Positions 35,700 to 47,554 of a stretch of 64,000 nucleotides of DNA are shown here, in pieces. Origin of the DNA: Crotalaria pallida. Taxonomy: Eukaryota; Streptophyta; Magnoliopsida; Fabales; Fabaceae. The DNA is taken from assembly GCA_037953625.1 (NCBI GenBank), contig CM075655.1, positions 124,379,001-124,443,000 of the forward strand. Direction: 5' to 3'. Under the pieces are notes generated by a model. It was not told the DNA's origin. It saw nothing but the letters and a program-made list of their open reading frames with translations, and made no database searches. Position numbers and translations under genes: made by a program. Position 1 is the first letter of the stretch; every line of letters starts with the position of its first letter.

Positions 35700-37250
35700 A
35701 TACCTGTGCGGAAGAATAGATAATGTTGAACTAATTGAGGTGTCTGTGCTCATAATTTAGTTTTGCAACTGGGCTGCTTCAAGTTTCCAACGCCTTGTAA
35801 AAGGGTATTGTGGAACCTCGTTTTAATTCTACTATATTCATGTTTGAGCTGATTGAAGATATAGATAACATCTCGTGTCCTAAAATGCCTTTGACAAATG
35901 TGTTACTTCATGTTCCATGTGTTGGGATAGGTTAAAAAATATTTGTTTAATAATTTTTTTTAATTTAAATAATATTTTTTCAACCAATCACAATAAGATA
36001 TTAGTGACCATTGGAGTGTTTAGAACCATTGCACTAAATGGAATAATTTTGTATGGCTATTTTAATTTTAGGTATAACCAACTCAACCAATTTTTGCCAA
36101 AAACAGTGTATTCAATATTATTGTGATTTACTATTTGTGACAATATATAAGTAATTTAAAATAAAAAATTAACTTATAAAATAATGTATTCAATATTTAA
36201 GAATTATTTTTTTTAACTTTAGGTTATTTGTATATTATTTTTAAGATAACGAATAACATAAACTTACGAGAATGTAGAGAAAAACAAAATTCTTATTTAC
36301 AAAAGCTAATTCATATGGCCTAAAGAAAGTTATTATCAAGTATCAACAATTTTGGAAGTGTGATTGATGAAATGATGGATATGCAAAAGTGGAGGGCACT
36401 CCTGGCTCTAAATTCTTTTGGAGTTTACTTTGCTGTGGAAGCTCAATGGATGCCCTAATATTAGGGAATAATTTTAATTTCAACACCCCACATTTTAATA
36501 TGAGCACATTCGCACATTCACTTCTCAAATTTCCAAAACACCCTTTCATATTCCATTGCTGTTTATTTCCCACTAATATTGAGATGGATCTCCTTTGCAA
36601 TGAAGAAAATTTTAAATGTATCAACAAAATTAATTTTTATTTATAGTTTTCTTTGATCGATAGGCGAAGACTTTTTTTTTTTTTTGAAGTGTAAAGATTA
36701 TCTTGGTAGATTTTGTTTTTACCATTAAAATCTTTTTTATACACATGACAGAAATTGAATTCTTTGCATTATGCTTAAAAAAACTCAATCATTTAAAATT
36801 ATTTCTATACACACAATAAATGTCGAATACCAATATCTTATTTTAAAAAATCCGACAATTTAGGGCCTTGTTAAGTTATTATGCCATCCCATCATGTCGT
36901 GGTCATACTCAAGACCAATTTTTTATGATCGTGAATACAGTCATGATTATGCAAATTCTTTTTAAAAACCATGACTCATCTCACTATTGAAAGGTTGTGA
37001 ACATGATCATAACTATGGAATGACACAGATAAAAATGGAATGACAAAAATATTTCTGAGTTATTCAATCATATGTTCTTGTTAACTAATAAACGTTTCTA
37101 TGTAAGACAAGATGGCCCTATTATTACGAATTCCCGAGGTTATCTCATCTCAGTATTATTTAAGAAAGTAAAACAGTGAAAATATAGAGTAAAACTCGCA
37201 AATTTGGGATCAAATCTCAATCCTTAGACATATAGAAATAATTCTCAACT
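35700..37250. other. Intergenic between GBF1-like and vicilin-like genes
   Basis: AT-rich DNA with no gene. Around 36880-37010 there are several ATCATG/CATGAT phrases (CCCATCATGTCGTGGTCATA). I see no mobile-element ends here. Confidence 0.4.
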
Positions 37251-37309
37251 TTCGGAATTTAGTAGTATTGACTGGGACCTAATCAACTGCCATCTGTTCA
37301 AATGTCAGT

Positions 37310-37370
37310 CCACGTGTCCCAAAACAAGACACGCAGCTCTCAAAAATGCTAGTAACCTTCTTCTATATAG
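37310..37370 (+). promoter_or_regulatory. G-box/ABRE and TATA box of the vicilin-like gene
   Basis: TCCACGTGTCCC, with the G-box core CACGTG at 37311-37316, lies upstream of TATATA at 37364-37369. The TATA box is about 60 nt before the start codon. CACGTGTC is the classic ABA-response element bound by bZIP factors, in keeping with a seed-maturation gene. A single copy is present; coupling elements were not identified. Confidence 0.7.
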
Positions 37371-37426
37371 AGCCACCTTAGCTAAGTGCAAAATCACTTC
37401 CATCCAAAACTTCTTCTGCCTTCATA

Positions 37427-40400
37427 ATGGAACCTCGCAAAGCTTTCTTAGCTTCTTCATTTTGGTTGTTTTTGATCATCTTCCTTGCCATCTCTTTGCA
37501 TGGAGTGAATGCATCATCAAGTGAGGAGCAGCATCACGTCAAGCCTCACGTGGGACCCGTGGTTGAAAGGGATAAGAGGAGGACATTATTTGACACTGAA
37601 TATGGAGAGATCTCTTCCATTGACATCATGGCTAGACATAGAGCACCACCCTATCATCTTCAGTTTTTCACATTGGAACCCAACTCTGTTTTTCTTCCTG
37701 TGCTTCTCCATGCAAATATGGTCTTATATGTCCATACAGGTACCCTTTAAGTTTCTATATTCCAATTACGCCATACTCATTGTGAAGACTTGATTCCATA
37801 TTCACTTATGGTTCATCACTGAAGTATATGTGTCAATGCCATCTCTCTATTTGCCCTTTAATTTTTATTTTTTATTTTTTTTATACATACACAATTTGAA
37901 GACTCAAATCCTTAACTTGAGGTTCATTTCTGAAAAATTGTGTGTTATCTATGTTTAACCTTTAGAATTCTAAAGTACTACTCCCTCCGACCCCTTTTGG
38001 AGATTTTACATCCAATAAGAAAATAAATTAATTTAATTATTTGTATTGAAAATATTTGTATTGGAAATATAAACTTTAGATGTGTATTTTCAAAATTACT
38101 CTTATTAATATTAGGGTTTTCTTAATCTAACTTGAACTTGAAATGGCTACTAATTTCAAATTATTTATTTATTTAATTATTTATTTATATTTATTTGAAT
38201 ATAAAAATATGCATCTAATTTAAATTATCCTTATTAAGATTAGGGTTTTTTTAACCTCAGCCCTTAGGATTAAGGATAAATACCTCAAAGTGGTTAGTTT
38301 TGAGATTAGAAATTCTTGAAAATGATGCGTCTAATGAATGGTGGATAATGGGCTAAAGGTGTAAAAAAACTTTACACCGTCTGTGCATACTCATTAATCT
38401 CTTTTATTTTTTTCAAGACATTTTAACCACTTCGGGTGCTTATCCTCGATCCGAGTTTAAGAAAACTCCTAATATTATTGGGAATTTAAAAAGTGTTAAA
38501 TAAATAGGGGTGTTTGGTGAAAAAAGTAATCAATGATCATTGAAAATTGGTATGAGATTTTATAAATAGGAACAAAATAAAAGTGTTAAAAGAGACTTAT
38601 AATTACGGAAGAAAGGAAGGAGTATGTTTTTTGAAAGGACTTCTGAAATGAGTTTGTGACAAAACTTATTCTTTTATAACATGTAACATAAGCTAATTTA
38701 AATGTGCCCTAAGATTATTTAATCTTTGCTTTAAATAGCAGAAGATAATTCACGTGATATTCCTAATAATTATGTATTTATTATTACAGCAATTATTAAT
38801 TTGTGTGTTTAATAACAATAACAACATTGGTTCCAAGAGAAAATAAAAGAACTTGGGCGTTTCTGTGAATTCTTTTTTATTTTTATTTTTTTACTTTATT
38901 TCTTCATAGCTAGTGTATAATGTTATGGTATAAGCAAATTAACTTCACCGCATTCAATTCAATGGGGTTTCAGGGAGTGGAAGGCTGACTTGGGCAGATG
39001 AACATGGTTCCAAGAGAATTGATTTACGTAAAGGAGATCTCTTCAAGCTCAATGAAGGATCTGTTTTCTATGTACAGAGCAACTTGGAGGCAGAGAGAAA
39101 CAAACTTAGGATTTATGCAATGTTTGCCAACACAGATGATACCACTTATGCAAGTCTTGCACCTGCATTCTTTAATTGATCATGCTCAGTAAGCAATTGA
39201 AGTTTCTAAGCTTTGTTAGTTGTTGTTCATTGCAGGATCCATCAATTGGTGCATACTCGAGGATCAATCAACTTGTCAAGGGCTTTGATAAGAAAATCAT
39301 TCAAGCAGCTTTTAATGTATGTTTAGCCTCACAATGTGCAATTGTTCATAGTTTATTATTCATTCATAGTCGATCTCAAAAAAATCACAATGCCAAATGT
39401 TTTTACAAATATTTTATTTTTGTTCATGTCCATTGCTGCATAAATATAGAATGTAGGCTATGACACAAATATGAATGTTATTAGGCACATAACTCTTATT
39501 TCTGATTTTCTAAGGTGCCGGAGGATTTGATTGAAACAATCACAAACAAGACAGACACACCAGCAATAGTGCATGCAAATTCAAAGGAGCATAAAACATT
39601 CTGGGAATTGGAGGTTTCGGTTCTTAATAACTTCTTAGGCATTCAGTCCAATGGCAAGAAAGGCAAAACATATAACATCTTTGATAAAGACCCTGATTTC
39701 AAAAACTGCCATGGTTGGAGCCTAACAGTGACCAAAAAGAAGCTAAAATCATTAAAGGGTACCAACACTGGATTTCTGATGGTGAATTTGACCACGGTTA
39801 GTGACTACAAGCAACTTAACTAATTCTTGGTTATCTATTGTATCTGTCTATGAAGATTTATTAAAAAAAAATTTATTTATTTTTTTGTGGACTATAATTC
39901 AAGGGGTCAATGTTGGGGCCACATTGGAATCCAAGCGCAACAGAGATAGCAGTGGTGATTGAAGGGGAAGGCATGGTTCGTGTAGTAAGTGGAAGCAGCA
40001 ATAATAATAATAATAATTATAATAATAATGAGAAAAAGGTGGAAGAGGACAAAAACATGAGGTTCAAAGTTAAGGAAGGAGATGTTTTTGTGGTGCCTAG
40101 GTTTCATTCAATGGCTCAGATGTCATTCAACAATGATTCACTTGTTTTTCTAGGCTTCAGCACTGCAGCAAAGGAAAACTATCCTCAGTTTTTAGCTGGA
40201 AAGAGATCAGTGCTTGGAGCTCTAGACAGACATATAGTGGCCACCTCTTTTGGTGTGAGTAACACAACCATTGATCAGCTCTTCGCTTCTCAAGATGATT
40301 CCATCATTTTCGGGTGTGTTTCTTGCGCCGAGGAAGAGGAGAGGATGATGCAGGAAGAAATAGAGAGGAAAAAGGAGGAAGAGGAGAGGAAAAGAGAGGA

Positions 40401-41334
40401 GGAGGAAGAAGCCAGAGAGAGAGAAGAGGAAGAAAGGAGAAGAGAAAAAGAAGAGGAGGAGGAAGCTAGAAAGAGAGAGGAAGAGGAAGCTAGAAAACAA
40501 GAGGAAGAGAGGGAAAGGAAAAGAGAAGAAGAGGAAGCTAGGAGACAGGAAGAAGCTAGAAAAGAGGAAGAAGCAAGGAGAGAGCAAGAACAAGCTAGAA
40601 GGCAACAAGAAGAGAGAGAGAGGAAGGAGGAGGAGGAAGCTAGGAGAGAAAAAGAAAGGAAAAGAAGAGAAGAGGAAGAAGAAGAACGAGAAGAGAGGGA
40701 GCAAGAAAGAGCTAGAAGAGAGGAAGAGGCAAAGAGAGAGGAAAAGGAAGCTAAAAAACAACAGGAAGAGAGGGAAAGGAAAAGAGAAGAGGAGGAAGCT
40801 AAAAGAAAGCAAGAAAGGAGAAGGGAAGAGGAGCAAGAGAGGGAGCAAGAAAGAGAAAGAAAAGAACAAGAAGAAGAAGCACAGAGGGAACAAGAGAAAG
40901 CTAGAAGACAACAGGAAGAGAGGGAAAAGAGAAGAGAAGAGGAGGAAGCGGAGAGTGAAAGAGAAGGGGAAAGAAGGTCACAAAGAAGACAAGGACAGCG
41001 TGAAGAAAGAAGAGGAGAAGAAGCAGCAGCACAGAGGGAGCAGGAACAAGCCAGAAGACAACAAGAAGAGAGGGAAACAAGGAGAGAGCAAGAAAAGGGA
41101 AGAGAAAAAGAAGAAGAAGCTGAGAGGGGGCAAGGAGGAGGCAGGAAGCGACACAAAAGGGGAGATCGGGGAAGAGGCCGAGAAGAAGAAGCGGAATGGG
41201 AGCAAAAAGAAGCTAGAAGACAGCAAGAAGAGAGGGAAAGGAGAAGAAGAGAGCAACAGGGTGATGAAGTAGAAGTGAAAGGCAACAGGAGCAGCTTTGA
41301 AGGTAGGAGAGTTTTGAAGGTACAGTACGTGTGA
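37427..41334 (+). CDS. Vicilin-like cupin protein with long charged C-terminal tail
   Basis: A bicupin of about 760 residues, like Arabidopsis vicilin-like At2g18540 and At4g36700. Exons: 37427-37739, 38974-39149, 39236-39316, 39515-39796 and 39904-41334. A signal peptide (WLFLIIFLAISLHGVNA, about 13-29) directs it to the secretory pathway, presumably to storage vacuoles. The first cupin includes FTLEPNSVFLPVLLHANMVL and GDLFKLNEGSVFYVQS; the second includes GSMLGPHWNPSATEIAVVIE and GDVFVVPRFHSMAQMSF. An Asn run from an AAT repeat (near 40000-40023) sits in a loop of cupin 2. Residues about 427-745 are almost only Glu, Arg, Lys, Gln and Ala, likely one long charged helix. The second intron uses a GC donor. 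A further small intron near the end (GAAG|GTAGGA at about 41301) is possible and would change the last residues. Confidence 0.93.
37977..38625. mobile_element. Stowaway-type MITE in vicilin intron 1, split by another element
   Basis: The left end TACTCCCTCCGACCCCTTTT and the right end GAAGAAAGGAAGGAGTA are 650 bp apart because about 355 bp has inserted between 38114 and 38468. The two halves join at the family interior (ACTCTTATTAATATTA | TTGGGAATTTAAAAAGTG). Confidence 0.75.
38114..38468. mobile_element. GGGTTTTCTTAA-type MITE, nested
   Basis: It begins GGGTTTTCTTAATCTAACTT and ends GAGTTTAAGAAAACTCC. It is flanked on both sides by TAATATTA, an 8-bp direct repeat compatible with hAT-type insertion. 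Near 38242 a second GGGTTTTTTTAACCTCAGCC start is present, so one copy appears to contain another. Relatives occur at 53458-53622 and, decayed, at 62290-62450. Confidence 0.7.
39150..39235 (+). other. GC-AG intron of the vicilin-like gene
   Basis: An 86-nt intron with donor TAT|GCAAGT and acceptor TTGCAG|GAT. Only this donor keeps frame to DPSIGAYSRIN. The nearby GT at 39154 shifts the frame, and reading on reaches TGA at 39177. GCAAGT is the standard consensus of the rare GC-AG class. Confidence 0.85.
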
Positions 41335-41611
41335 TTCTGTTTCAGGAGCTTTGGGAACTGCTGTATTGTCTTAGTCTTAGAATAAGAACTTCTGTCTTTT
41401 TTTTTTTTTTTTTTCCTGTTCTGCGTCTATTTCTCTGTTTTCTGCTTGTTTGTTAACAATGTCGATTGTGTATAAATAAGTTTTTGTTACAATGTACTAT
41501 AACATGTAATGAAGATCTAAGTAATTTTTTTTTTTTTTTTTTACATTTAACTTCTTTTTTTCACTTTACTGGGGAGTACAACAATTACATCAGATCACTT
41601 GATAATAAAAG

Positions 41612-41981
41612 TTACTCCCTCCGTTCCATATTATCTGTCACTTTAGCATTTTTAACTTGTTTCAAATTATTTGTCGCTTTAGGAATTCGAGGATGTATTA
41701 ATTGATTTTTTCCACCTTTAACCTTGCATTTAATGTGTTGAAATATGTGAAATGAGTGATAATTAATGTACTTTGAGGGTATTATAGTAAAGTTATTTAA
41801 TAATTCTCTTGAAAATTGAAATATTAAATGACTTTTTTAATCTGTGTGAAATTGTTATGTACTTTGAGGGTATTATAGTAAAGTTATTTAATAATTCTCT
41901 TGAAAATTGAAATATTAAATGACTTTTTTAATCTGTGTAAAATTGCTAAAGTGACAGTTAAATTGGAACGGAGCGAGTATT
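41612..41981. mobile_element. Stowaway-type MITE with internal tandem duplication
   Basis: The termini CTCCCTCCGTTCCATATTAT and AAATTGGAACGGAGCGAG with TA flanks match the 8528-8804 family. The interior has a direct duplication of period 91: TGTACTTTGAGGGTATTATA starts at 41767 and again at 41858. Confidence 0.88.
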
Positions 41982-42226
41982 AATTCTTATCCTCAGATCC
42001 CTACTTCCATTGGACAGTTTCCAATTGAAAAGGCAATCTTTTCGGATGTTTGACCCAAGCAGGATTGAGGAAGTTAAATTCATTAATTAATGTGTTCCTT
42101 CCATCTACACATCGTTAAAAATGGCACGTTGAAATTCCCTAACAGAACTTTAAATTATAAGCTATTTCTTATAAAATAAGACAATTTAAAAACTAAAAAG
42201 GTATGGACTCTAAGCACATCGTTACG

Positions 42227-43317
42227 GCATCCACAGTAGAGTCAGGTAAAGAGTATTGAGTTCAGATTTTCTTTCAAACTTTGCTAATCTTCAAAATCTG
42301 ATGAAAAATCTTAAGTTGAGTCTGTAATATAACATACTTAACTTAAGACTCTGTGGAACCCGTTTTTTGTCTTTTTCTTCCCTTTTTTATTTTATAATAC
42401 TCTAATAAAATAATAATAATAATAATAAATAAATAAATATCATTAAAAATATATAAATAATAATATTAATAATAAATAATAATTACAAATAATAATAATA
42501 ATATTTTTAAATATATACATTTTCTCTTTTATTCTTAAATATATTGTCTTGTTTTAAAAAAATAAATAATTAAATAAATAAATAAAAAATAAATAAATAA
42601 TTTGAAATTAGTAGCCATTTCAAGTTCAAGCAACGGTTTATTGATGATGAATTCATTGATGATGAAATGTTATTGTATAATAAATAAATAATTTTATGTA
42701 TTTTATACTCCCTCCGTTTCACAATGTTTGGCCTTTTAGACTTTTTTCCTTGTTTCACAATATTAACCTTTCATTCAATCATTTCTCTTACTCCTCATTA
42801 ATTCTACTTTTATCATCTCTCTCATCTCTAAATCACTATACATTAATTAATGGACACACTTACTAATAAAAATTAAATACTATTACAATTTTCAATAAGG
42901 ATTAAATAGGGGCATTTTAGACAACCTATACATAATACTTACAATAATTAACACTTTCTTAATCTGTGTGCTCAGACCTAAAAGGCCAAACATTGTGAAA
43001 CGGAGGGAGTAATTTTTAGTAGGTACCATTAATTATCGTAATGTTAACTTTTATTTAATTTTAATATTTAAATATTATTATGGATCATTTTTATAAATTG
43101 TACGTAAATAATATTATTGAAATTGTATTACAAAATCATTATTGAAATGAAATTGTGTATAAAAGTATATGATATGTAATACTAATGCATGTTTACTGAG
43201 TCTGGTGTTAAGACTCTGCTTTGGTGGAAGATATGAAAAATCTGAAGTTGAGTCTAGTAGCAGAATGATGATGTAATGCTGATGTGTCATTAAGTTAAGA
43301 CTCTGCTGTGGATGCCC
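42227..43317. mobile_element. Non-autonomous DNA transposon (GGCATCCACAG ends) with nested MITE
   Basis: The left terminus GGCATCCACAGTAGAGTC pairs with the right terminus GACTCTGCTGTGGATGCC. The subterminal region again has AGACTCTGTGG/ACTCAACTT-type phrases in both orientations. The middle holds AAT/AAAT microsatellite DNA (42412-42600) and an inserted Stowaway MITE. No coding sequence remains, and the superfamily is not settled because the target duplication is unclear. Confidence 0.65.
42706..43011. mobile_element. Stowaway-type MITE (CTCCGTTTCACAATG family), nested
   Basis: CTCCCTCCGTTTCACAATGT and the inverse ACATTGTGAAACGGAGGGAG pair on through GGCCTTTTAG/CTAAAAGGCC; TA on both sides. 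It is about 302 bp. This family is not seen elsewhere in the window. It sits inside the larger GGCATCCACAG element. Confidence 0.92.
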
Positions 43318-43739
43318 TAATCTAAATACTCACTCAGTGTAAAAAATGAAATTCTGCAGCATATCATTACTCAGTAAAAAGGAACATAAAATCCTTTGTT
43401 GTTTGGGTACAATCATTATCTAAATTCTAGATAAAGTCTATCTTACATGCCTGCTCGATATTATCAAAATTGGTCTTACAAAAAAGAAATAGCTGAGGAG
43501 GATAACTGATTTGCGTAGCCATTCATTGTCTTTAAACTTCAGTTCTTTACATTTAAGACAAAATTTATTTATAACCGAATTTAAAGTGGATTGTGACTTT
43601 TGAAAAGAAAATAACAGCTCAATTTTGAGAGCTGTATTTATTATAAGAGGTAGGAATGTATTTAGGTCAAAAGTGACATGCACCACCAAAGAACAAATAT
43701 GAAATACAGCATGAGGCATGTCGAAGATGGCTAAAAAAC

Positions 43740-46436
43740 TCACTCACTAACTGTGCTGGTTATGTATGACACAACAACTGTTATGTCATCAAGCTTGCCG
43801 CCATAATAACGGAATCCGGCCTCCTGAGCAGCTGTAGAAAACGGTGTCTGCCTAGTCTTGTCCAGCGCTCGCTGACGAGCCAGAGCTGCTATCTTCTGAG
43901 CAGTTGCTTGGGGTTCAAGTCCAGCTCTAACTGCATGTACAACCACTGCAGTGATCTCATTATTGTACAAATTGTCAAATAAGCCATCGGTTCCGGCAAC
44001 GACCACGTCTCCTGGGGCAACAGGTATTGTAAAAACCTGGATAGGTTATTGCAAAAGAGATGCTTAGTTTGTTTAACTTTCCAAGAAGGCTCAAAATTGA
44101 TAAGCTTATTTTAAAGAAAGGACAATTCATTTGCTGTCTAAACTTGAAAGTGGAATTAAGGATTTCTTCGTCATAGTCTCACATAAAGAAAGTGGAATAG
44201 AGGATATTTATGCTATAAAAAATTTGAAATGCAAAAATCATCATACATTTGATTGGTTAGTTAATGAGAGAAAGTTGAAAATGAGATACAACTTAGTTTT
44301 ACTTTTCACCCTCTCTACCAAGTACCAAAGACTGAAATAAAAACCTCTAGCCAATGAAATGCATAAAATAGGGATAACAAGAAACAGATTTCACCCCTCT
44401 ACCACGAATCACATGGTGGAGAGGGTGTACCAGAAACAAGTAAGACATTGTAGCTATTGTCTCTACAAATTAGGCCCTCAATTTTGACATTTTTTCATAT
44501 TACTATTTTGTAATATTGTCCCCAGAGAAAGTAAAAACCAAGCCAAATGGAAGTAAATCTTATTTAAAATATTAAAGTGTGAACTTTACCTCACCAGAGC
44601 TGGGTAGATCACCTCCATTCCCGCTCTCCAATTGATATGTGAAATTGAAGCCGTGCTGTTGAACAGGGGACCTGAAAATGGTGCATCCATCTCTTACCAC
44701 AATGAATCCACTGTCACCCAAATTAATAGCATGTAGTCCCTGGACCAAGAAACCAAACACACAGAATGCAAATTAATAATTTGATGTTACTTTTCCTTTT
44801 TATACTAGCTCAAGAAAACAACCTACCCAAGTTTACTTTTAGTAGTAATAATAATTTTACTGGCTGCAAATGAAGTGGGTTCACTCAATCAAGATGCAGG
44901 CTAAAACACCAATCAGACATTAACCTTGGGAACAGAGCAGACAATAATCAAGAATATGAGTACTAGAAAAAGACTGAGATAGCCGAGCATGCTTAATTCA
45001 GTTCCTAATCCTAATTCTACTTTTGATTCTAAAATAGCCTGGCGGTAGACATGCTACAAGTCATATTTATCATCAAAACTGTAATCTTGAATCCCCATTT
45101 CAATTCTACAAAATTCTACTTCAGATAGCATGCATTGTGAAACACAAGTGTTGGGGTGATGCAACATCCAAAGTAATATTAATAAAGTCAACAAAATGTA
45201 TACCACGAACTCATGGTAATGATTTTAACAATAACAAATTGAAGACATGCTATGAAGATTAATTAAGTTCATACAAATCTAGAGTCTAATTGGTTTGGTT
45301 TGCAGATAGCAAGGCTATTTTGTTTGTCAAGGGCTAAAATAAAAGTATAATACCTCATCAATAAGGGCAACAATGCAAGCTGTTGATGAACCCTTGGCCT
45401 TTGTACTTGAGTGTGCCTTCTCTAACACCCTTGCCGGATTAAAAGAACCTTTGGGCTCCTCTTGAACTGCTCTTACTGAATTGGATATAAGCTCCTGGGC
45501 AAACAGTCCTGCATTAACACCAACATCTGCCCAGCCACCTACACCATCTGCAACACCAATTGCTTGCTCTTCTGTGCAAATAAAATGAGCATCCTCTCCT
45601 CCGGTCTCCTCCTTATCTGGATGCGGTAGGTAAGATGAGCCTGATAACATCTTCAAGGTCTTTCCACCAACAGTAGTTCTGAAAGAAGGTTAAAATTAAC
45701 ATTTATAAGCATATTCTTTCACTACCAAGCTATTGAATTAATTGCTTGCAAATCAAAATTGGACTCTTGCAGGAAATTATTCACAATGTGGAAAATGAAA
45801 ATGGCAATACTCACTCTTTGGATCTTACAACAGCATCATCAGACTCTCTTTTAAACATAATAAATAGGATCAGCTTCTATGGTACTATCAGTTATCCAAA
45901 TTAAATTATCTTCTGAAACAACGGTTCATGCGAAAACGGAATTTAAAGTATAAACTATAAAGAATAGCAATCACATACTGGTGATTAGGGCTGCCCTCAA
46001 ATGAGACATCGTGTGCAGCACGAGCTGAGCTTGCAACACGGAATTTCTTCGAATTCGGATTCCTCCAAGTCCAACTAGCATCAAAAGCGGAACACCCAAA
46101 AAGAGAACCATACAAAGGTTGTTGTCTTCTTAGAATCACACTAGCTCTCAAGCAACCTTTACTTGTTCCATCTTTGAAGTACACAGCAGCAGGCTTTGTT
46201 AAATCTAGCACGCTGACACAACCAGAGACCAAGTCATCAACATAAGCATCTCCCAACACAGCATTGTTGGAAGTTGAAGTAGCCATTGACTTTGCTGAGC
46301 GGCTTGAAGATGAGGAGTGAGTTGAATGCAGTGAAGAAAGGGAGAGAACAGAGTGAAGTCTTTGTTGACGTGTTAATGTTTCAGGAATGCCACAGTGAAT
46401 GGTAGCATTCAGCTTCGAAACAATGCCAGATAGCAT
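43740..46436 (-). CDS. PP2C-type protein phosphatase, PP2C55/PP2C80-like
   Basis: A Ser/Thr phosphatase of about 409 residues on the minus strand. Four exons: 46436-45979, 45678-45354, 44739-44590 and 44036-43740, with in-frame GT-AG introns. The N-terminal ~55 residues are rich in Ser, Arg and His (LHSVLSLSSLHSTHSSSSSR), like an organelle transit peptide. A plant-specific N-terminal domain follows (VSGCVSVLDLTKPAAVYFKD). Metal-binding motifs are GGEDAHF (Asp182), GVADGVGGW (Asp197), INLGDSGF (Asp270), GTDGLFDN (Asp328) and KLDDITVVV (Asp394/395). It belongs to the compact PP2C class related to animal PPTC7. The Arabidopsis relatives I recall are At4g16580 and At5g66720; substrates are not known. 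It is divergent from the IDD gene's neighbours only in orientation: both lie on the minus strand, with about 2.7 kb between them. Confidence 0.95.
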
Positions 46437-46969
46437 CTTAGTCCCTTATGCAATAAAATAATACACTTGAGTTAAGAAAGCTCATTCCTTTTACCCTAAG
46501 AGATGTGAACTGCACCCAGATTCTGAAATCGAGAAGGGTAAAAAAAGAAATGAACTTTAATAATTACTTGATTCAAAAAAACAAAAAAAAAAAAAGTTAC
46601 AGAAATTAAGATTGATACTTGATGATAGGAGTAATTGTGAAGAGGAGTTTGAAGAAATTGAAAATATCATTAGCAGTTATGAATATGAGAGTGGGGTATG
46701 TTATACTTAAACAGTAGTAATTTGGGAGCTGAGGTTGGAGTACTTACTCTGTGTGATAGAATTTCGAAGATTATCAAACGCTATCGAATTCCTCCTCCTT
46801 GTCTTCTCGACCTCCCCGGTCCTTCTCTTTATTTCCTCTTTTTCTTTTTTTTTTTTAATAATTTTTTTATCGGAGTATATTGAAAACTTAGGTTTAGGTC
46901 ATTCAGGGGCATGAGTGAATCAAAGTTATTGAATTATATCCTTGATATAAGATATTTTTTAGAGTGAAG

Positions 46970-47318
46970 CCCAATTTCGTCCCTCAAGTTTTTCGATTGA
47001 GACACTTTAGTACCTCAAGAATTATAATTCATTTTTAGTCCCTAAAAAATTTAAAAAATGTCACTTTAGTCCCTGTTTTCATTCCGTTAACTATTGTCAC
47101 TGTTTCAAGAAGCATCAGAGACATTTACTAGGAGGCCATTAACATCTGGGAATGAAATGTTACAGTTTATGCCAACCATGACAGTAGCTAGCGGAATGAA
47201 AATAGGGACTAAAGTGACATTTTTTAAATTTTGTAAGGACTAAAAGTGAATTATAATTCTTAAGGGATTAAAGTATCCTAGTCGAAAATCTTGAGGGACC
47301 AAATTGGGTCTTCACTTT
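46970..47318. mobile_element. Long-inverted-repeat MITE, Mutator-like
   Basis: The left arm (GTGAAGCCCAATTTCGTCCC ... GTCACTTTAGTCCCTG) is inverted in the right arm (AGGGACTAAAGTGACATTTT ... CCAAATTGGGTCTTCAC). The arms are about 130 nt and very similar, around a unique centre of about 100 nt. It lies about 0.5 kb upstream of the PP2C start codon, so it is promoter-proximal. The target duplication is hidden in flanking T-runs. Confidence 0.75.
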
Positions 47319-47554
47319 TTTTAAAAAAACAAATAACGTTCATAAAAAGAATTAGCAAATATTGTTACTTAATATTGAAAATTATAAATATTTAATATAT
47401 TTTTTAGAGTTACATGAAACTCTAAAAATATTAAATAAATAAAAATATTTACGAAAAATAATTAAATATCATTAAAAATTAGAATGAAAGTTTATAAAAA
47501 AAAAATAATAATAAAAAAAAAACTTACAAAAGTCGAGAAGTATTAAAATAGGCA

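Noticed and set aside
40955..41272. A plus-strand frame of 105 codons overlapping the vicilin tail
   Set aside because: It is an alternative reading of the same low-complexity DNA; the main frame is continuous with two cupin domains.
40222..41285. Long open frames on the minus strand (229 and 331 codons) opposite the vicilin tail
   Set aside because: They are Ser/Leu/Phe-rich reflections of the purine-only Glu/Arg repeat and have no splice or family support.
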